This document shows positions 7,026 to 14,625 of a stretch of DNA of 22,393 bases, in pieces. Numbering within the stretch: position 1 is the stretch's first letter; each line of letters opens with the position of its first letter. Where the stretch lies: assembly GCA_937927975.1 (NCBI GenBank), contig CALEZT010000016.1, forward strand, positions 1 through 22,393, in the 5' to 3' direction. The DNA is from an uncultured Phycisphaerales bacterium (GTDB lineage: Bacteria > Planctomycetota > Phycisphaerae > Sedimentisphaerales > Anaerobacaceae). A program made the translations under genes and the position numbers. The notes beneath the pieces are model-generated. The model was not told where the DNA came from. It saw only the letters and a list, made by a program, of their open reading frames with translations, and did no database searches.

Positions 7026-8689
7026 GCGGGAGGATCGCACGGACGCTCACCGACTCGCACGGACCGGCACGGACGTTGCCCGTGCGGCGACTGATCCAGG
7101 CGACGTGCCTCGCCGGCTTCCTGGTTTTGTTCTTCTGGATGTGCTGGCCATATGGCTCGAAGCAGTACGCGGAGGCGTTCCGGGCCCGGGAGATCGTAGA
7201 CGCCGAATTGTTCCTGATCCTCGACCCTCTGACCAGCATCAGCACGGCTGTTGCCGGCAGGATGGTCGTCTGGTCCCTTGCCGCCGGAGCGGGCGCGATG
7301 CTCGTGGGCGTGCTGCTGCCGCGGGCATTCTGCGGCTACGTCTGTCCCCTGGGGACGCTGTTTGACGTCTTTGACCGCCTCATCGGCAGGCGAGAGCGAC
7401 CGCATGGCCGATGGACTCGTATGAGGTTCGTTCTGCTGGCGATCGTGCTGGTCGCCGCGGTCTTCGGCTTGTTGTTGTCGGGGTTCGTGGCGGCCATCCC
7501 CGTTCTGACTCGGGCGATGCTCTTCGTGCTCGCGCCCGTTCAGACGGGACTCCTGAAGGGCTGGTACCTGGTTCCGCCGGCGAACGTCGGCCACGTGCTT
7601 TCGATCGTGCTGATCGCGCTGATGTTCGGCCTGAGCCTCCTGGGCCGGCGGTTCTGGTGCAGCTATCTGTGCCCCACGGGCGCGTTGCTCTCTCTCTGCA
7701 GCCTTCTTCGCTTGACGGAACGTCGGGTGACAGGCAAGTGCGTCCAATGCGGACGCTGCGTCGGGGCCTGCTCTTTTGCCGCGATCCGCGAGGATTTCTC
7801 GACGCGGACGCTGAGCTGCGCGTCCTGCCGGGCTTGTCGCGGCGCGTGCCCGGCGGGAGCCATCGAGTTCCCGTGGCGGTGGAGCGGCGCCAAGCACGCC
7901 GGCGAGGTGGACCTCTCGCGTCGCGGTGTTCTGGCCGGGTTGGGTGGCGCGGCTGCACTGGGCGTGGGTTTGCCTCTGGCGATTGGGGACGGCATAGAGC
8001 CGCGGGAACTGCCGATTCGTCCGCCGGGCAGCGTGCCCGAGGACAAGTTCCTGCAGCTTTGCGTTCGCTGCGGCCTGTGCATCAAGGTCTGCCCGAACAA
8101 CGTGCTGCAACCGGCCGGCTTCGAACTCGGATTCAACGGGCTCTGGACGCCCAAGGTGGTTGCGGACTGGTCGGGCTGCGAGCCGAGCTGCAACAACTGC
8201 GGGCAGGTCTGTCCGACGGGGGCGATACGGGCCCTGAGTCTCGAAGAGAAGAAGGCCGCTCGGATCGGGCTGGCCGAGATCGATTGCGGGGCCTGCCTGC
8301 CGCACGTCGGACGAGAAGCGTGCCAGTTGTGTGTGGATGAATGCCGGATGGCGGGGTACAATGCCATCGAGTTTGTCCGCGTCGGCGGCGAGGTGGGTGA
8401 GAAGGGCGAGCCGCTCGATGGCAGCGGGTATCTCGCCCCGGTGGTTCGCGAGGACCGGTGCGTCGGCTGCGGCCTGTGCCAGATGCGGTGCCGAAGCATC
8501 AACGTCAAGAGCCGAAAGCTACTGGACGCCAGCGCGATCCGGGTCGTTGCCGGCTCGGGCAGGGAGGACCGCATCGTGAGCGGCTCGTACCGGGGCCTTG
8601 CGGAGGAGCGGGCTGGACAACGACAGCAGCGGAACCGTGTCGAAGAGGAGACCGGTGGGACCGAGTATCTGCCTGATTTCCTGAGATAG
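7022..8689 (+). CDS. NapH-NapG-like fused membrane polyferredoxin
   Basis: A 555-residue iron-sulfur protein that looks like NapH joined to NapG. Residues 20-230 hold about five membrane segments with two CxxxCP loops, CGYVCPLG (104-111) and CSYLCPTG (213-220). Two ferredoxin clusters follow (CVQCGRCVGAC at 240; CASCRACRGACP at 266). A twin-arginine-like stretch, SRRGVLAGLGG (299-309), precedes a second hydrophobic segment. The C-terminal half has four Cys groups (CVRCGLCIKVCP at 347, CEPSCNNCGQVCP at 386, CGACLPHVGREAC at 422, CVGCGLCQMRC at 480). NapG and NapH relay electrons from quinol in nitrate reductases, but no reductase is present. The likely acceptor is the flavin protein just upstream, whose stop overlaps this GTG start. 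Confidence 0.85.
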   Translation: MSGRIARTLTDSHGPARTLPVRRLIQATCLAGFLVLFFWMCWPYGSKQYAEAFRAREIVDAELFLILDPLTSISTAVAGRMVVWSLAAGAGAMLVGVLLPRAFCGYVCPLGTLFDVFDRLIGRRERPHGRWTRMRFVLLAIVLVAAVFGLLLSGFVAAIPVLTRAMLFVLAPVQTGLLKGWYLVPPANVGHVLSIVLIALMFGLSLLGRRFWCSYLCPTGALLSLCSLLRLTERRVTGKCVQCGRCVGACSFAAIREDFSTRTLSCASCRACRGACPAGAIEFPWRWSGAKHAGEVDLSRRGVLAGLGGAAALGVGLPLAIGDGIEPRELPIRPPGSVPEDKFLQLCVRCGLCIKVCPNNVLQPAGFELGFNGLWTPKVVADWSGCEPSCNNCGQVCPTGAIRALSLEEKKAARIGLAEIDCGACLPHVGREACQLCVDECRMAGYNAIEFVRVGGEVGEKGEPLDGSGYLAPVVREDRCVGCGLCQMRCRSINVKSRKLLDASAIRVVAGSGREDRIVSGSYRGLAEERAGQRQQRNRVEEETGGTEYLPDFLR

Positions 8690-8702
8690 AAAGGGGACTG
8701 CG

Positions 8703-9767
8703 ATGGCTGATGGCAGCGGCGGACTGACGCGACGGAACTTCATGCAATCGGCTTCGATGGGCCTGGGAATCGGTGCGGCGACCGGATCCGTGTCCGTCGC
8801 AAACGCACAGCCGGCCATCGGACCGGTTCGGCGGGGAAATCGCCTGCCTCGCGAGGTGTGGATCGCGAGCGTCTCGCAGAATGGGCTCCAGGCCGATTCG
8901 GTAGAGAGCATGAGCCGCCAGATGCTCCGGCGCATGGCGGAGGTTGTGCCGTTTGAGCCCGACATCGTGTGTCTGCCGGAGGTGTTCCCCTTCGTGAACC
9001 TGTCCGCAGGGCGGCCGCCGCTGGCCGATTCCTCAGAAGAGCCCATCGGGCGGTTCTCGCGACCCTTTGCGGACTTCGCAGCCAAACACAAATGCCACGT
9101 CGTCTGCCCGATCTACACGGTCGAGAACGGGCGGTATTACAACGCCGCAGTCTTCATCGACCGCAACGGCCAACTCCTCGGCCAGTACCGCAAGATGCAC
9201 CCGACGACCGGCGAGATGGAGGGCGGGATCATGCCCGGCAGTCCCGAGCCGCCTGTCTTCAAAACGGATATCGGCGTCCTTGGGGCGCAGATCTGCTTCG
9301 ACATCGAATGGTACGACGGCTGGCGAAAGCTCCGCGAGAAAGGGGCGGAACTGGTGTTCTGGCCCTCGGCCTTCGGCGGCGGCTCCATGGTCAACACGCA
9401 CGCCTGGCAGAACAAGTACTGCGTCGTCTCCAGCACGCGCAAGGGCACGACCCAGATCTGCGACATCGACGGGCAGACGCTCGCCTGCACGGGGCAGTAT
9501 GCAACCTGGGTCTGTGCGCCGGTGAACCTGGAGAAGGGGTTCCTGCATTCCTGGCCTTTCTGCCGGCGGTTTCGCGAGATCGAGGCCAAGTACGGTCGGA
9601 AGGTCCGCATCCGCACGTTTCATGAAGAGGAATGGACGATCATCGAGAGCCTGGACGCCGACACTCGGGTCGCCGAGATTCTGAAGGAATTCGAGCTTCA
9701 GACGCACGAGGAGCACATCCGCGAGGCCGACGAGGCGCAGCGCCGGTGGCTCGACAAGCTCAAGTGA
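8703..9767 (+). CDS. Tat-exported carbon-nitrogen hydrolase (nitrilase family)
   Basis: A 354-residue amidase/nitrilase-superfamily enzyme that cleaves a C-N bond of an amide, nitrile or carbamoyl substrate. The catalytic triad is visible: Glu93 (LPEVFPF), Lys164 (YRKMHPTTGE) and Cys198 (GAQICFDIEW). Unusually for this family the protein has a twin-arginine signal (LTRRNFMQSASMGLGIGAA, residues 8-26), so it should fold in the cytoplasm and be exported. It starts 13 bases after the polyferredoxin gene with AAAGGGGA upstream, which puts it in the same transcript as the redox genes. Export through Tat alongside a flavin/iron-sulfur relay is the odd feature. Either it processes a periplasmic substrate for that pathway or it is merely co-transcribed. 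Substrate unknown. Confidence 0.88.
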   Translation: MADGSGGLTRRNFMQSASMGLGIGAATGSVSVANAQPAIGPVRRGNRLPREVWIASVSQNGLQADSVESMSRQMLRRMAEVVPFEPDIVCLPEVFPFVNLSAGRPPLADSSEEPIGRFSRPFADFAAKHKCHVVCPIYTVENGRYYNAAVFIDRNGQLLGQYRKMHPTTGEMEGGIMPGSPEPPVFKTDIGVLGAQICFDIEWYDGWRKLREKGAELVFWPSAFGGGSMVNTHAWQNKYCVVSSTRKGTTQICDIDGQTLACTGQYATWVCAPVNLEKGFLHSWPFCRRFREIEAKYGRKVRIRTFHEEEWTIIESLDADTRVAEILKEFELQTHEEHIREADEAQRRWLDKLK

Positions 9768-9811
9768 CCATCTGCGAAAGGCGATCGCGGAATGCAGAAG
9801 GGAGAACGAAC

Positions 9812-10309
9812 ATGGCGATTGTGAATTGTCCCGAGTGTGAACGAGAGATCTCCGATCAGGCGATGGCGTGTCCGCACTGTGGCTATCCGATGCGAGGGTG
9901 GGGATACGAGTACCGCTCGGAGCGTGAGCTGTTCGGCCTGCCCCTCGTGCACATCGTCAGCGGGCAGGGCATCGATCCCGTCACAGGCAGGATACGGGTC
10001 GCCAAGGGCATCATCGCGATCGGTCCCGTGGCGGTCGGAGGCTTCGCGATGGGCGGGGCCGCGTTCGGGATTCTGAGCTTTGGAGGGCTGTCGCTGGGAG
10101 CGGTCGCTTTCGGCGGCGCAGCGGTCGGGGCGCTGTTGGCCGTCGGGGGACTTGCGATCGGCGGCATCGCCCTGGGCGGAGCGGCGTTCGGGTACTACGC
10201 CATCGGCGGCGGCGCCTGGGGCGTCCATGCCGTTGGCGGCAACGCGCAGGACCCGAACCTGCTGGAGACCGTCAGAGGCTGGTTTCCACGCGGGGGCGGA
10301 AGATCGTAA
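9812..10309 (+). CDS. Zinc-ribbon protein with AxGxx pentapeptide repeats
   Basis: A 165-residue protein with two parts. Residues 6-24 form a short zinc ribbon (CPECE and CPHCGYP). A linker (LPLVHIVSGQGIDPVTG) leads to ~70 residues of five-residue units, each small-hydrophobic-Gly-x-x: AVGGF AMGGA AFGIL SFGGL, and so on. About 14 units run in register with one extra Leu after the seventh. The regularity suggests a narrow beta-helix or a membrane-associated glycine zipper rather than ordinary transmembrane helices; no aspartate or asparagine marks a classic pentapeptide protein. ATG 9812 has AGGGAGA upstream. It lies 44 bases after the hydrolase gene and may share its transcript. Function unknown. 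Confidence 0.75.
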   Translation: MAIVNCPECEREISDQAMACPHCGYPMRGWGYEYRSERELFGLPLVHIVSGQGIDPVTGRIRVAKGIIAIGPVAVGGFAMGGAAFGILSFGGLSLGAVAFGGAAVGALLAVGGLAIGGIALGGAAFGYYAIGGGAWGVHAVGGNAQDPNLLETVRGWFPRGGGRS

Positions 10310-10414
10310 CGAACAATTAACTTGCGAGCTGTCGCTTGGCATGATATTTCGACGATGAACTTGGATGCCCGAGGTGTCGCAACGAGGTTTTTGGTCTGAA
10401 GAAAGGGTTCTGCA

Positions 10415-11536
10415 ATGAGGCGTTCGAAATCCATCACACTGACTGTCGTGACAATCATCGTCCTGTGCTGTGCGACCGGCCTGTTCGCCCAGGTCCGCCA
10501 GGAGGTCCGAATCCCCGACATCATGGGCTACAGGACGCTCAAGTGCGATTTTCACATGCACACGGTGTTCTCCGACGGGAACGTCTGGCCGACCGTCCGC
10601 GTGGAGGAGGCCTGGCGAGAGGGACTCGACGCGATCTCGATCACCGACCACATCGAGTACCAGCCGCACAAGCAGGACGTCCCGACCAACCACAACCGGC
10701 CGTATGAGATCGCGTTGCCGCTGGCCAAAGAGCGAGGCATTCTGCTGATCAAGGGCGCCGAGATCACGCGGGACACGCCGCCGGGACACTTCAACGCGTT
10801 GTTCCTCGACGACATCAATCCGCTGGACACGAAGGACCTGCTGGACTGCATGGCCGCGGCGGACAAGCAGGGCGCCTTCATCTGGTGGAACCACCCCGAT
10901 TGGAAACCCCAGCACATCGGCTGGTTCGATATCCACACGACGCTCTACGAGAAGAAGTACATGCGGGGCATCGAGGTCGTCAACGGCAACACCTACTCGG
11001 CCAGCGTGCACCAGTGGGCCCTCGACAAGAAGCTGACGTTCCTGGGCAACTCGGACATCCACGCCCCGTCGCTGGTGCAGCAGTCGACTGCGGACAAGCA
11101 TCGCTCGATGACGCTGGTCTTCGCCCAGGAGAAGAGCATTTCCGCGGTCAAGGACGCCCTGGAGGCCGGACGGACCGCGATCTGGTTCGAGAAGCAGATC
11201 ATCGGTCATCAGGAGCACCTGGAAGCCCTCTTCGCGGCCATCGTGAAGATCACCGATATCGAGCGAGAGGACAAGGTCGCGCGATTCACCCTCCACAACG
11301 CCTCGGATCTTCCGCTGGAACTGACGCGACAGGGCCAACTGGGCCCCAAGGAGCTGACTCTGCCTGCAAATTCCGTCCTGCGTATGAAGCTCAACGCTCC
11401 CAGTGAGGACGCGACGATCGAGTTGTCTTATGTCGTGAAGAACTTCGTCATCGCGCCAGGCAGCGGATTGCCGGTGAATCTGGCGATCGCCGGGCAGACC
11501 ACGATCGACCTCGATGTGGAAATCGGTGCGAAGTGA
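10415..11536 (+). CDS. Secreted PHP-domain phosphoesterase
   Basis: A 373-residue protein with a signal peptide (residues 1-25, SITLTVVTIIVLCCATGLFA) and a PHP metal-dependent hydrolase domain. Metal ligands of the family are present: DFHMHTVFSDG (His47, His49), ITDHIEY, KGAEIT, a histidine in WWNHPDW, and NSDIHAP. PHP enzymes remove phosphate from small molecules or nucleotides; exported ones are seen in planctomycetes and Bacteroidota. The C-terminal ~90 residues form a beta-rich extension (FTLHNASDLPLELTRQG). AAAGGG lies eight bases before ATG. A weak promoter (TTGCGA, 17 bases, TATTTC) fits the 105-base gap before it, so it may be separate from the zinc-ribbon gene. Substrate unknown. Confidence 0.85.
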   Translation: MRRSKSITLTVVTIIVLCCATGLFAQVRQEVRIPDIMGYRTLKCDFHMHTVFSDGNVWPTVRVEEAWREGLDAISITDHIEYQPHKQDVPTNHNRPYEIALPLAKERGILLIKGAEITRDTPPGHFNALFLDDINPLDTKDLLDCMAAADKQGAFIWWNHPDWKPQHIGWFDIHTTLYEKKYMRGIEVVNGNTYSASVHQWALDKKLTFLGNSDIHAPSLVQQSTADKHRSMTLVFAQEKSISAVKDALEAGRTAIWFEKQIIGHQEHLEALFAAIVKITDIEREDKVARFTLHNASDLPLELTRQGQLGPKELTLPANSVLRMKLNAPSEDATIELSYVVKNFVIAPGSGLPVNLAIAGQTTIDLDVEIGAK

Positions 11537-11583
11537 AGACCAAGCGGTAGGTCAAACCCGGATTTCGGATTTCGTGCTTTTTT

Positions 11584-12237
11584 CTACTCTTGACTCATCG
11601 CCTTGATGAAATCATTGGCCTCGGCGATGGAGGCCTCCATGGCCTTGAGCAGGGTCGAGACGTCGGTTCGCACGGAGACCAGTTCTTCCTCCAGCGAGGC
11701 GACGGCCTGGGCGTTGAGGTTATGCTTGAGGAACAGCACTTGGTCACGGAAGGCGGTTAGGACCGGGTCGATTCGGCTCTCGGCCCGTTGCATCGCCTCG
11801 ATGAGACGGGTGTAGCGCTCCTGGGTTTGTTCGAGCCGTTGCTGGCTGAGGCTCTTGAGGTTGGCGTTGGTGTAGTCGTCGAGTTCCGCCTTCCATTCGC
11901 GGAACAGGGCCTTGGCGACCTCCTGGACGTCTTCGATCCTCTTGTGGACGGCCTTGGCTTTCTCTTCGCTGCGTTCGAACTCGGTCTTGAGACGCTTGTA
12001 GGTCTTCTCCAACTCGCCGCCTTCGTAGCCGACCACGGCGGTGAATTGTTCGAGCGCCGACTCGAACTGCTTCTTGGCCTGTTCCTGGGCGTTCCGAGCG
12101 TCCTGCACGCGATCGACCAGCAGGTCTCGCTTGTGATAGCCGATCTTCTCCATGGCGGAGTAGTAGGTGCTCTTGCAGCCGCCCAGGATTGCCAATGCAC
12201 AAAGAACCGCCACGACTTGCCCGGTATGCCGTTTCAT
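11584..12237 (-). CDS. DUF2959-type coiled-coil lipoprotein
   Basis: A 217-residue lipoprotein: a signal sequence ends in LAILGGC with Cys21 as the lipidation site, followed by KSTYYSAMEKIGYHKRDLLVDRV, the characteristic opening of DUF2959 proteins. The remainder is almost entirely charged helix with heptad patterns, predicted coiled coil from about residue 40 to the end. The family has no established biochemical role that I know; an envelope scaffold is likely. ATG 12237 is chosen over the longer frame because it opens the lipoprotein signal and has AAGGGTGA upstream. It is convergent with the PHP gene (47 bases apart), where a GGATTTC tandem and a TTTTTT run may end one of the transcripts. 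Confidence 0.85.
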   Translation of the reverse strand: MKRHTGQVVAVLCALAILGGCKSTYYSAMEKIGYHKRDLLVDRVQDARNAQEQAKKQFESALEQFTAVVGYEGGELEKTYKRLKTEFERSEEKAKAVHKRIEDVQEVAKALFREWKAELDDYTNANLKSLSQQRLEQTQERYTRLIEAMQRAESRIDPVLTAFRDQVLFLKHNLNAQAVASLEEELVSVRTDVSTLLKAMEASIAEANDFIKAMSQE

Positions 12238-13019
12238 CGTTTCACCCTTATAATAGGACCCACGTTCGACAACGCCCATTCTACGGTCCTGTGCCGGGGG
12301 TTCAATGAAAATCACATATGCCCGATCGGGTATGGTGGGCCCGGCGTTGCAGAGTCGGATGAGGGACGCCCATAAATACCGAGCCCCGCTCGGGTGGGCG
12401 GGGCTCGGCATTTGGTGGAGGCAGGTGATAGAGAGCTGCTATCATCAGGGAAGCGATAGTGGTGTTGGTGTGTGTCGGATTTCCGGGCCTCCTGCATCGG
12501 GTGTAGTAGAGGGTAAGTCGCAGGATGCTGGTGTCCTTTCAGTCCGCGTCGCGTCCTTGGCGATGAATCTCGGCTCTGGGTGTCCGGCCCATCCCTGGCG
12601 GCTGCAGCTTCTTGCGGAAGCGGGGACGGCAGCTTGGGGTTCCCGGCGTGTGGCGTCGCATCGGGTGGCCCCTGTCGTCAGGCGTCTGGCCGAAGGGTTT
12701 TGATTGTTTGTCTTTCCGAGAGTCATCTGTACCACCACCTTACCTTGAATTCGTTTGAGCCGTATTGCTCAGTGCTTTCACTAATAAGTGCCCAGGAAGG
12801 CCTCAAACGTAACGCGGTCTTTTCAGGATTTTCATAAATTTCTTGCGGTGGCCATAAGTTCTGAATCAACAAAGACTTGAGACTGCATCAATCCGGGAGG
12901 CGACACTGGCTCCCAGGGGGAATCCGAGAGCGACCACGAGCGAGCCATCGGAGTCCGCGGAGAAAAGGTCGGGTCGACCCCGATTGGGATGGGTTTTCGA
13001 GAATACAGGCGATTGGGAG
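12238..13019. other. Long gene-free stretch upstream of the tRNA
   Basis: I see no supported protein gene in about 780 bases. Contents: the upstream region of the DUF2959 gene, a CCCGATCGGG palindrome (12321-12330), a strong GC hairpin (12374-12413), and a minus-strand open stretch of 97 codons (12445-12738) that resembles nothing I know. There is also an AT-richer segment (12710-12870) with no clear RNA fold. A structured RNA ending at the hairpin on the minus strand is possible but not shown. Confidence 0.5.
12374..12413. terminator. Strong GC hairpin with AAAT/ATTT flanks
   Basis: CCGAGCCCCGC (12379-12389) pairs perfectly with GCGGGGCTCGG (12398-12408) around an 8-base loop, and AAAT/ATTT extends the stem after one mismatch. 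It looks like a terminator readable from either strand but has only three T. No gene lies directly before it on either strand, so its transcript is unknown. Confidence 0.5.
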
Positions 13020-13049
13020 TTGACAGGGCGCGGTCCCAGCGATTACACT
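13020..13049 (+). promoter_or_regulatory. Promoter of tRNA-Arg
   Basis: A consensus TTGACA (13020-13025), an 18-base spacer and TACACT (13044-13049) precede the tRNA by 13 bases. This is ideal placement for a tRNA promoter, and it remains intact after integration of the downstream element. Confidence 0.7.
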
Positions 13050-13062
13050 GCCGCCATCAAGA

Positions 13063-13136
13063 GCGCCTGTAGCTCAATTGGATAGAGCGTCAGCCTACGG
13101 AGCTGAAAGTTAGGGGTTCGAGTCCCTTCAGGCGCA
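13063..13136 (+). tRNA. tRNA-Arg (ACG)
   Basis: The cloverleaf is complete: acceptor GCGCCTG/CAGGCGC with discriminator A, D arm GCTC/GAGC, anticodon stem TCAGC/GCTGA around loop CTACGGA, and T arm AGGGG-TTCGAGT-CCCTT. The anticodon ACG is at 13097-13099 and reads CGN codons after conversion of A34 to inosine. CCA is not encoded. The 3' half is overlapped by the end of the integrase gene, marking this tRNA as the integration site. Confidence 0.95.
13090..13136. other. Attachment site within tRNA-Arg 3' half (tRNA-side junction)
   Basis: The integrase stop codon lies at 13090-13092 and its last 15 codons (from MRLKGLEPLT onward) are the reverse complement of the tRNA from the anticodon arm to the 3' end. 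This shows the crossover falls in or beside this segment. A second copy of the tRNA 3' end should mark the other end of the element. I scanned to the end of the window for GGTTCGAGTCCCTTCAGGCG and shorter pieces and found none. Confidence 0.75.
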
Positions 13137-14388
13137 TCCCATTACTCTGTAAGCACTTAGAAGCGGTCGTATTACCTTGTATAACCCCGTTTTTGTGGCC
13201 TTCCGGCAGGGTGGCTTCCATTGTCTCACGAGATAATACAGGCTCTACGGCATTGTACTGTGCGCACTGTGTGCGCATTTCGGCAGGGGGCTTTGTCGCC
13301 CGTTCGAAGTCCTCGTCCCGGACTTGGAGATAGTGTTTCGCCCCCACAATCTGGGAATGACCGAGCCAAGCGGCTACGATGTGAGCAGGGAACACCTGGG
13401 CAAGCTCCGTCGCCCGGCTGGCTCGCATGTTCTGGAAGAGCTTCGGCCACGTCGCCAGCCCGGCCCGGTGGATGATCCGCGTAAGCTGGGTTCGCAGGTT
13501 GCTGTTGCGCTGGCGATAGCGGGTTATGACGTGCTCGCTGCCGGCGGGGGCCTGCTCAAAGACCTCGCGTAATGGCTCCCGAAGCTCGGGGAACAGGGGA
13601 ATCACCCGCTCGGCCTTGCCCTCGAAGTGTTCGGTCTTGACGGAGTGAATCACGATTCGGTCGTCGGTGATGTCGCCCCACTTCAGAGCCAGCATCTCGG
13701 ACGGCATCCGCAAGCCGCCGTAGCGGGCCAAACTGACGATCAACCGCCATTCGGCGTCCGGGCAGGCTGCGAGGATCTTCTCGATTTCCTCCGGGCTGAC
13801 GAAGTACTCTCTGGCCTTGTTGGCTATGGCGGTGGACTTCAGCCCCGCGAAGGGGTTCTCCGTCAGAATCCGCCGCTTGACTGCCGTCCGGAAGATCTGC
13901 TTCGCAACTCCGGCCCGTTTCCGGGCTGTCGCCTCTGAGAGACCCTGCCGGGCGAGGTCGCGCCGCCATTCGTCTGCGTCGTGCGGGGTGATCTCCCGTA
14001 TGGGCTTGTCGGCCCCGAAGAAGCCCACGAGATTTCGGCGGGTCAGTTCGTAGACGGTCTGCGTCGAAGTCCCCACGTCGTCACGGCTGGCGATGTACTG
14101 CTCGCATAGCCCCCAAATGGACAACCCTTCGGCGGCCTGCCTCGCCCGGGGTATCACAAGCCCCAGCGTCGCGAGCTTGGCGTGCATGTCGTCGGGCAGG
14201 GCGGCCACCCATCGGGCCGTCTCGTCGTCAATCCCGGCGAAACGTCCGGCCAGTAGGGCCTCGAACCGGATCTTGAAAGTCTCGGCTTGCCGCTGGGTGC
14301 AGCGCCCGAGCCGCAGACTCTTTCGTTTGTCGTCGTCCATGAACAGAATGCGTCGTCTACCGTTGCGGTCTTGGCCGATGCTCGCCAT
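13090..14388 (-). CDS. int: Tyrosine recombinase (integrase)
   Basis: A 432-residue site-specific recombinase that inserts and, with the excisionase, removes the element at tRNA-Arg. The N-terminal ~90 residues look like an arm-binding region, residues ~90-180 form the SAM-like core-binding domain (IWGLCEQYIASRDD), and the catalytic domain follows. It has YGGLRMPSEMLALKW (first Arg), NMRASRATEL (second Arg, with Asn where many relatives have His), WLGHS (His) and HYLQV (Tyr nucleophile). The C-terminal 15 residues are encoded by the tRNA itself. It begins only four bases after the stop of the small HTH gene, so it is the last gene of the minus-strand block. Confidence 0.93.
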   Translation of the reverse strand: MASIGQDRNGRRRILFMDDDKRKSLRLGRCTQRQAETFKIRFEALLAGRFAGIDDETARWVAALPDDMHAKLATLGLVIPRARQAAEGLSIWGLCEQYIASRDDVGTSTQTVYELTRRNLVGFFGADKPIREITPHDADEWRRDLARQGLSEATARKRAGVAKQIFRTAVKRRILTENPFAGLKSTAIANKAREYFVSPEEIEKILAACPDAEWRLIVSLARYGGLRMPSEMLALKWGDITDDRIVIHSVKTEHFEGKAERVIPLFPELREPLREVFEQAPAGSEHVITRYRQRNSNLRTQLTRIIHRAGLATWPKLFQNMRASRATELAQVFPAHIVAAWLGHSQIVGAKHYLQVRDEDFERATKPPAEMRTQCAQYNAVEPVLSRETMEATLPEGHKNGVIQGNTTASKCLQSNGMRLKGLEPLTFSSVG

Positions 14389-14392
14389 CGTC

Positions 14393-14587
14393 TCACCGTC
14401 CCTTCGTCTTACGGGGCCTCAGTTCGAGCCCCAGATACGCGCACAGCTTGTCCGCCGTCTTCATGCCGCATGTCCCGCCGTTCACAATCCGGCAGAGAAT
14501 GGCCTGATCGATCCCGGTTTCCTTGCTGATCTGGTAGCGGGTCTTCCCGCACGTCTCTATCGCTTTGCCTATGCTCTTGACGATCAT
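14393..14587 (-). CDS. Small Xre-like HTH regulator
   Basis: A 64-residue helix-turn-helix protein: KTRYQISKETGIDQAILCRI is a recognisable Xre/Cro fold, with the second helix at ISKETG and the recognition helix at IDQAILCRI. A basic tail, RPRKTKGR, follows. It is probably a repressor or directionality regulator next to the integrase. ATG 14587 is chosen because the HTH begins soon after it; the ribosome site is poor. A promoter-like pair ends only ten bases upstream, so a leaderless transcript is possible and integrase expression could be set independently of the replication genes. Confidence 0.7.
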   Translation of the reverse strand: MIVKSIGKAIETCGKTRYQISKETGIDQAILCRIVNGGTCGMKTADKLCAYLGLELRPRKTKGR

Positions 14588-14596
14588 AGCCACGAG

Positions 14597-14623
14597 CCTA
14601 TAGCATACTTGCAGCGTTGTCAA
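14597..14623 (-). promoter_or_regulatory. Candidate internal promoter for HTH-integrase
   Basis: On the minus strand a consensus TTGACA (14623-14618) is followed after 15 bases by TATAGG (14602-14597). The spacing is short, but the boxes are good. It would drive the small HTH and integrase genes apart from the upstream operon. Confidence 0.4.
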
Positions 14624-14625
14624 GT

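Noticed and set aside
6971..8305. 444-codon minus-strand frame over the polyferredoxin gene
   Set aside because: Antisense of a gene with many intact Cys motifs; composition (Gln, Arg, Pro) is typical of a shadow frame.
9698..11338. 546-codon minus-strand frame over the zinc-ribbon and PHP genes
   Set aside because: It spans two real plus-strand genes and their spacer, so it is a GC-driven shadow.
12530..12540. GGTGTCCTTTC, matching the start of the 53-bp terminal repeat
   Set aside because: Only 11 bases match and the sequence then diverges completely, so chance is likely.
12445..12738. 97-codon minus-strand frame upstream of the GC hairpin
   Set aside because: Composition resembles filler (Thr, Arg, Pro), no ribosome site was seen and nothing in it is recognisable.
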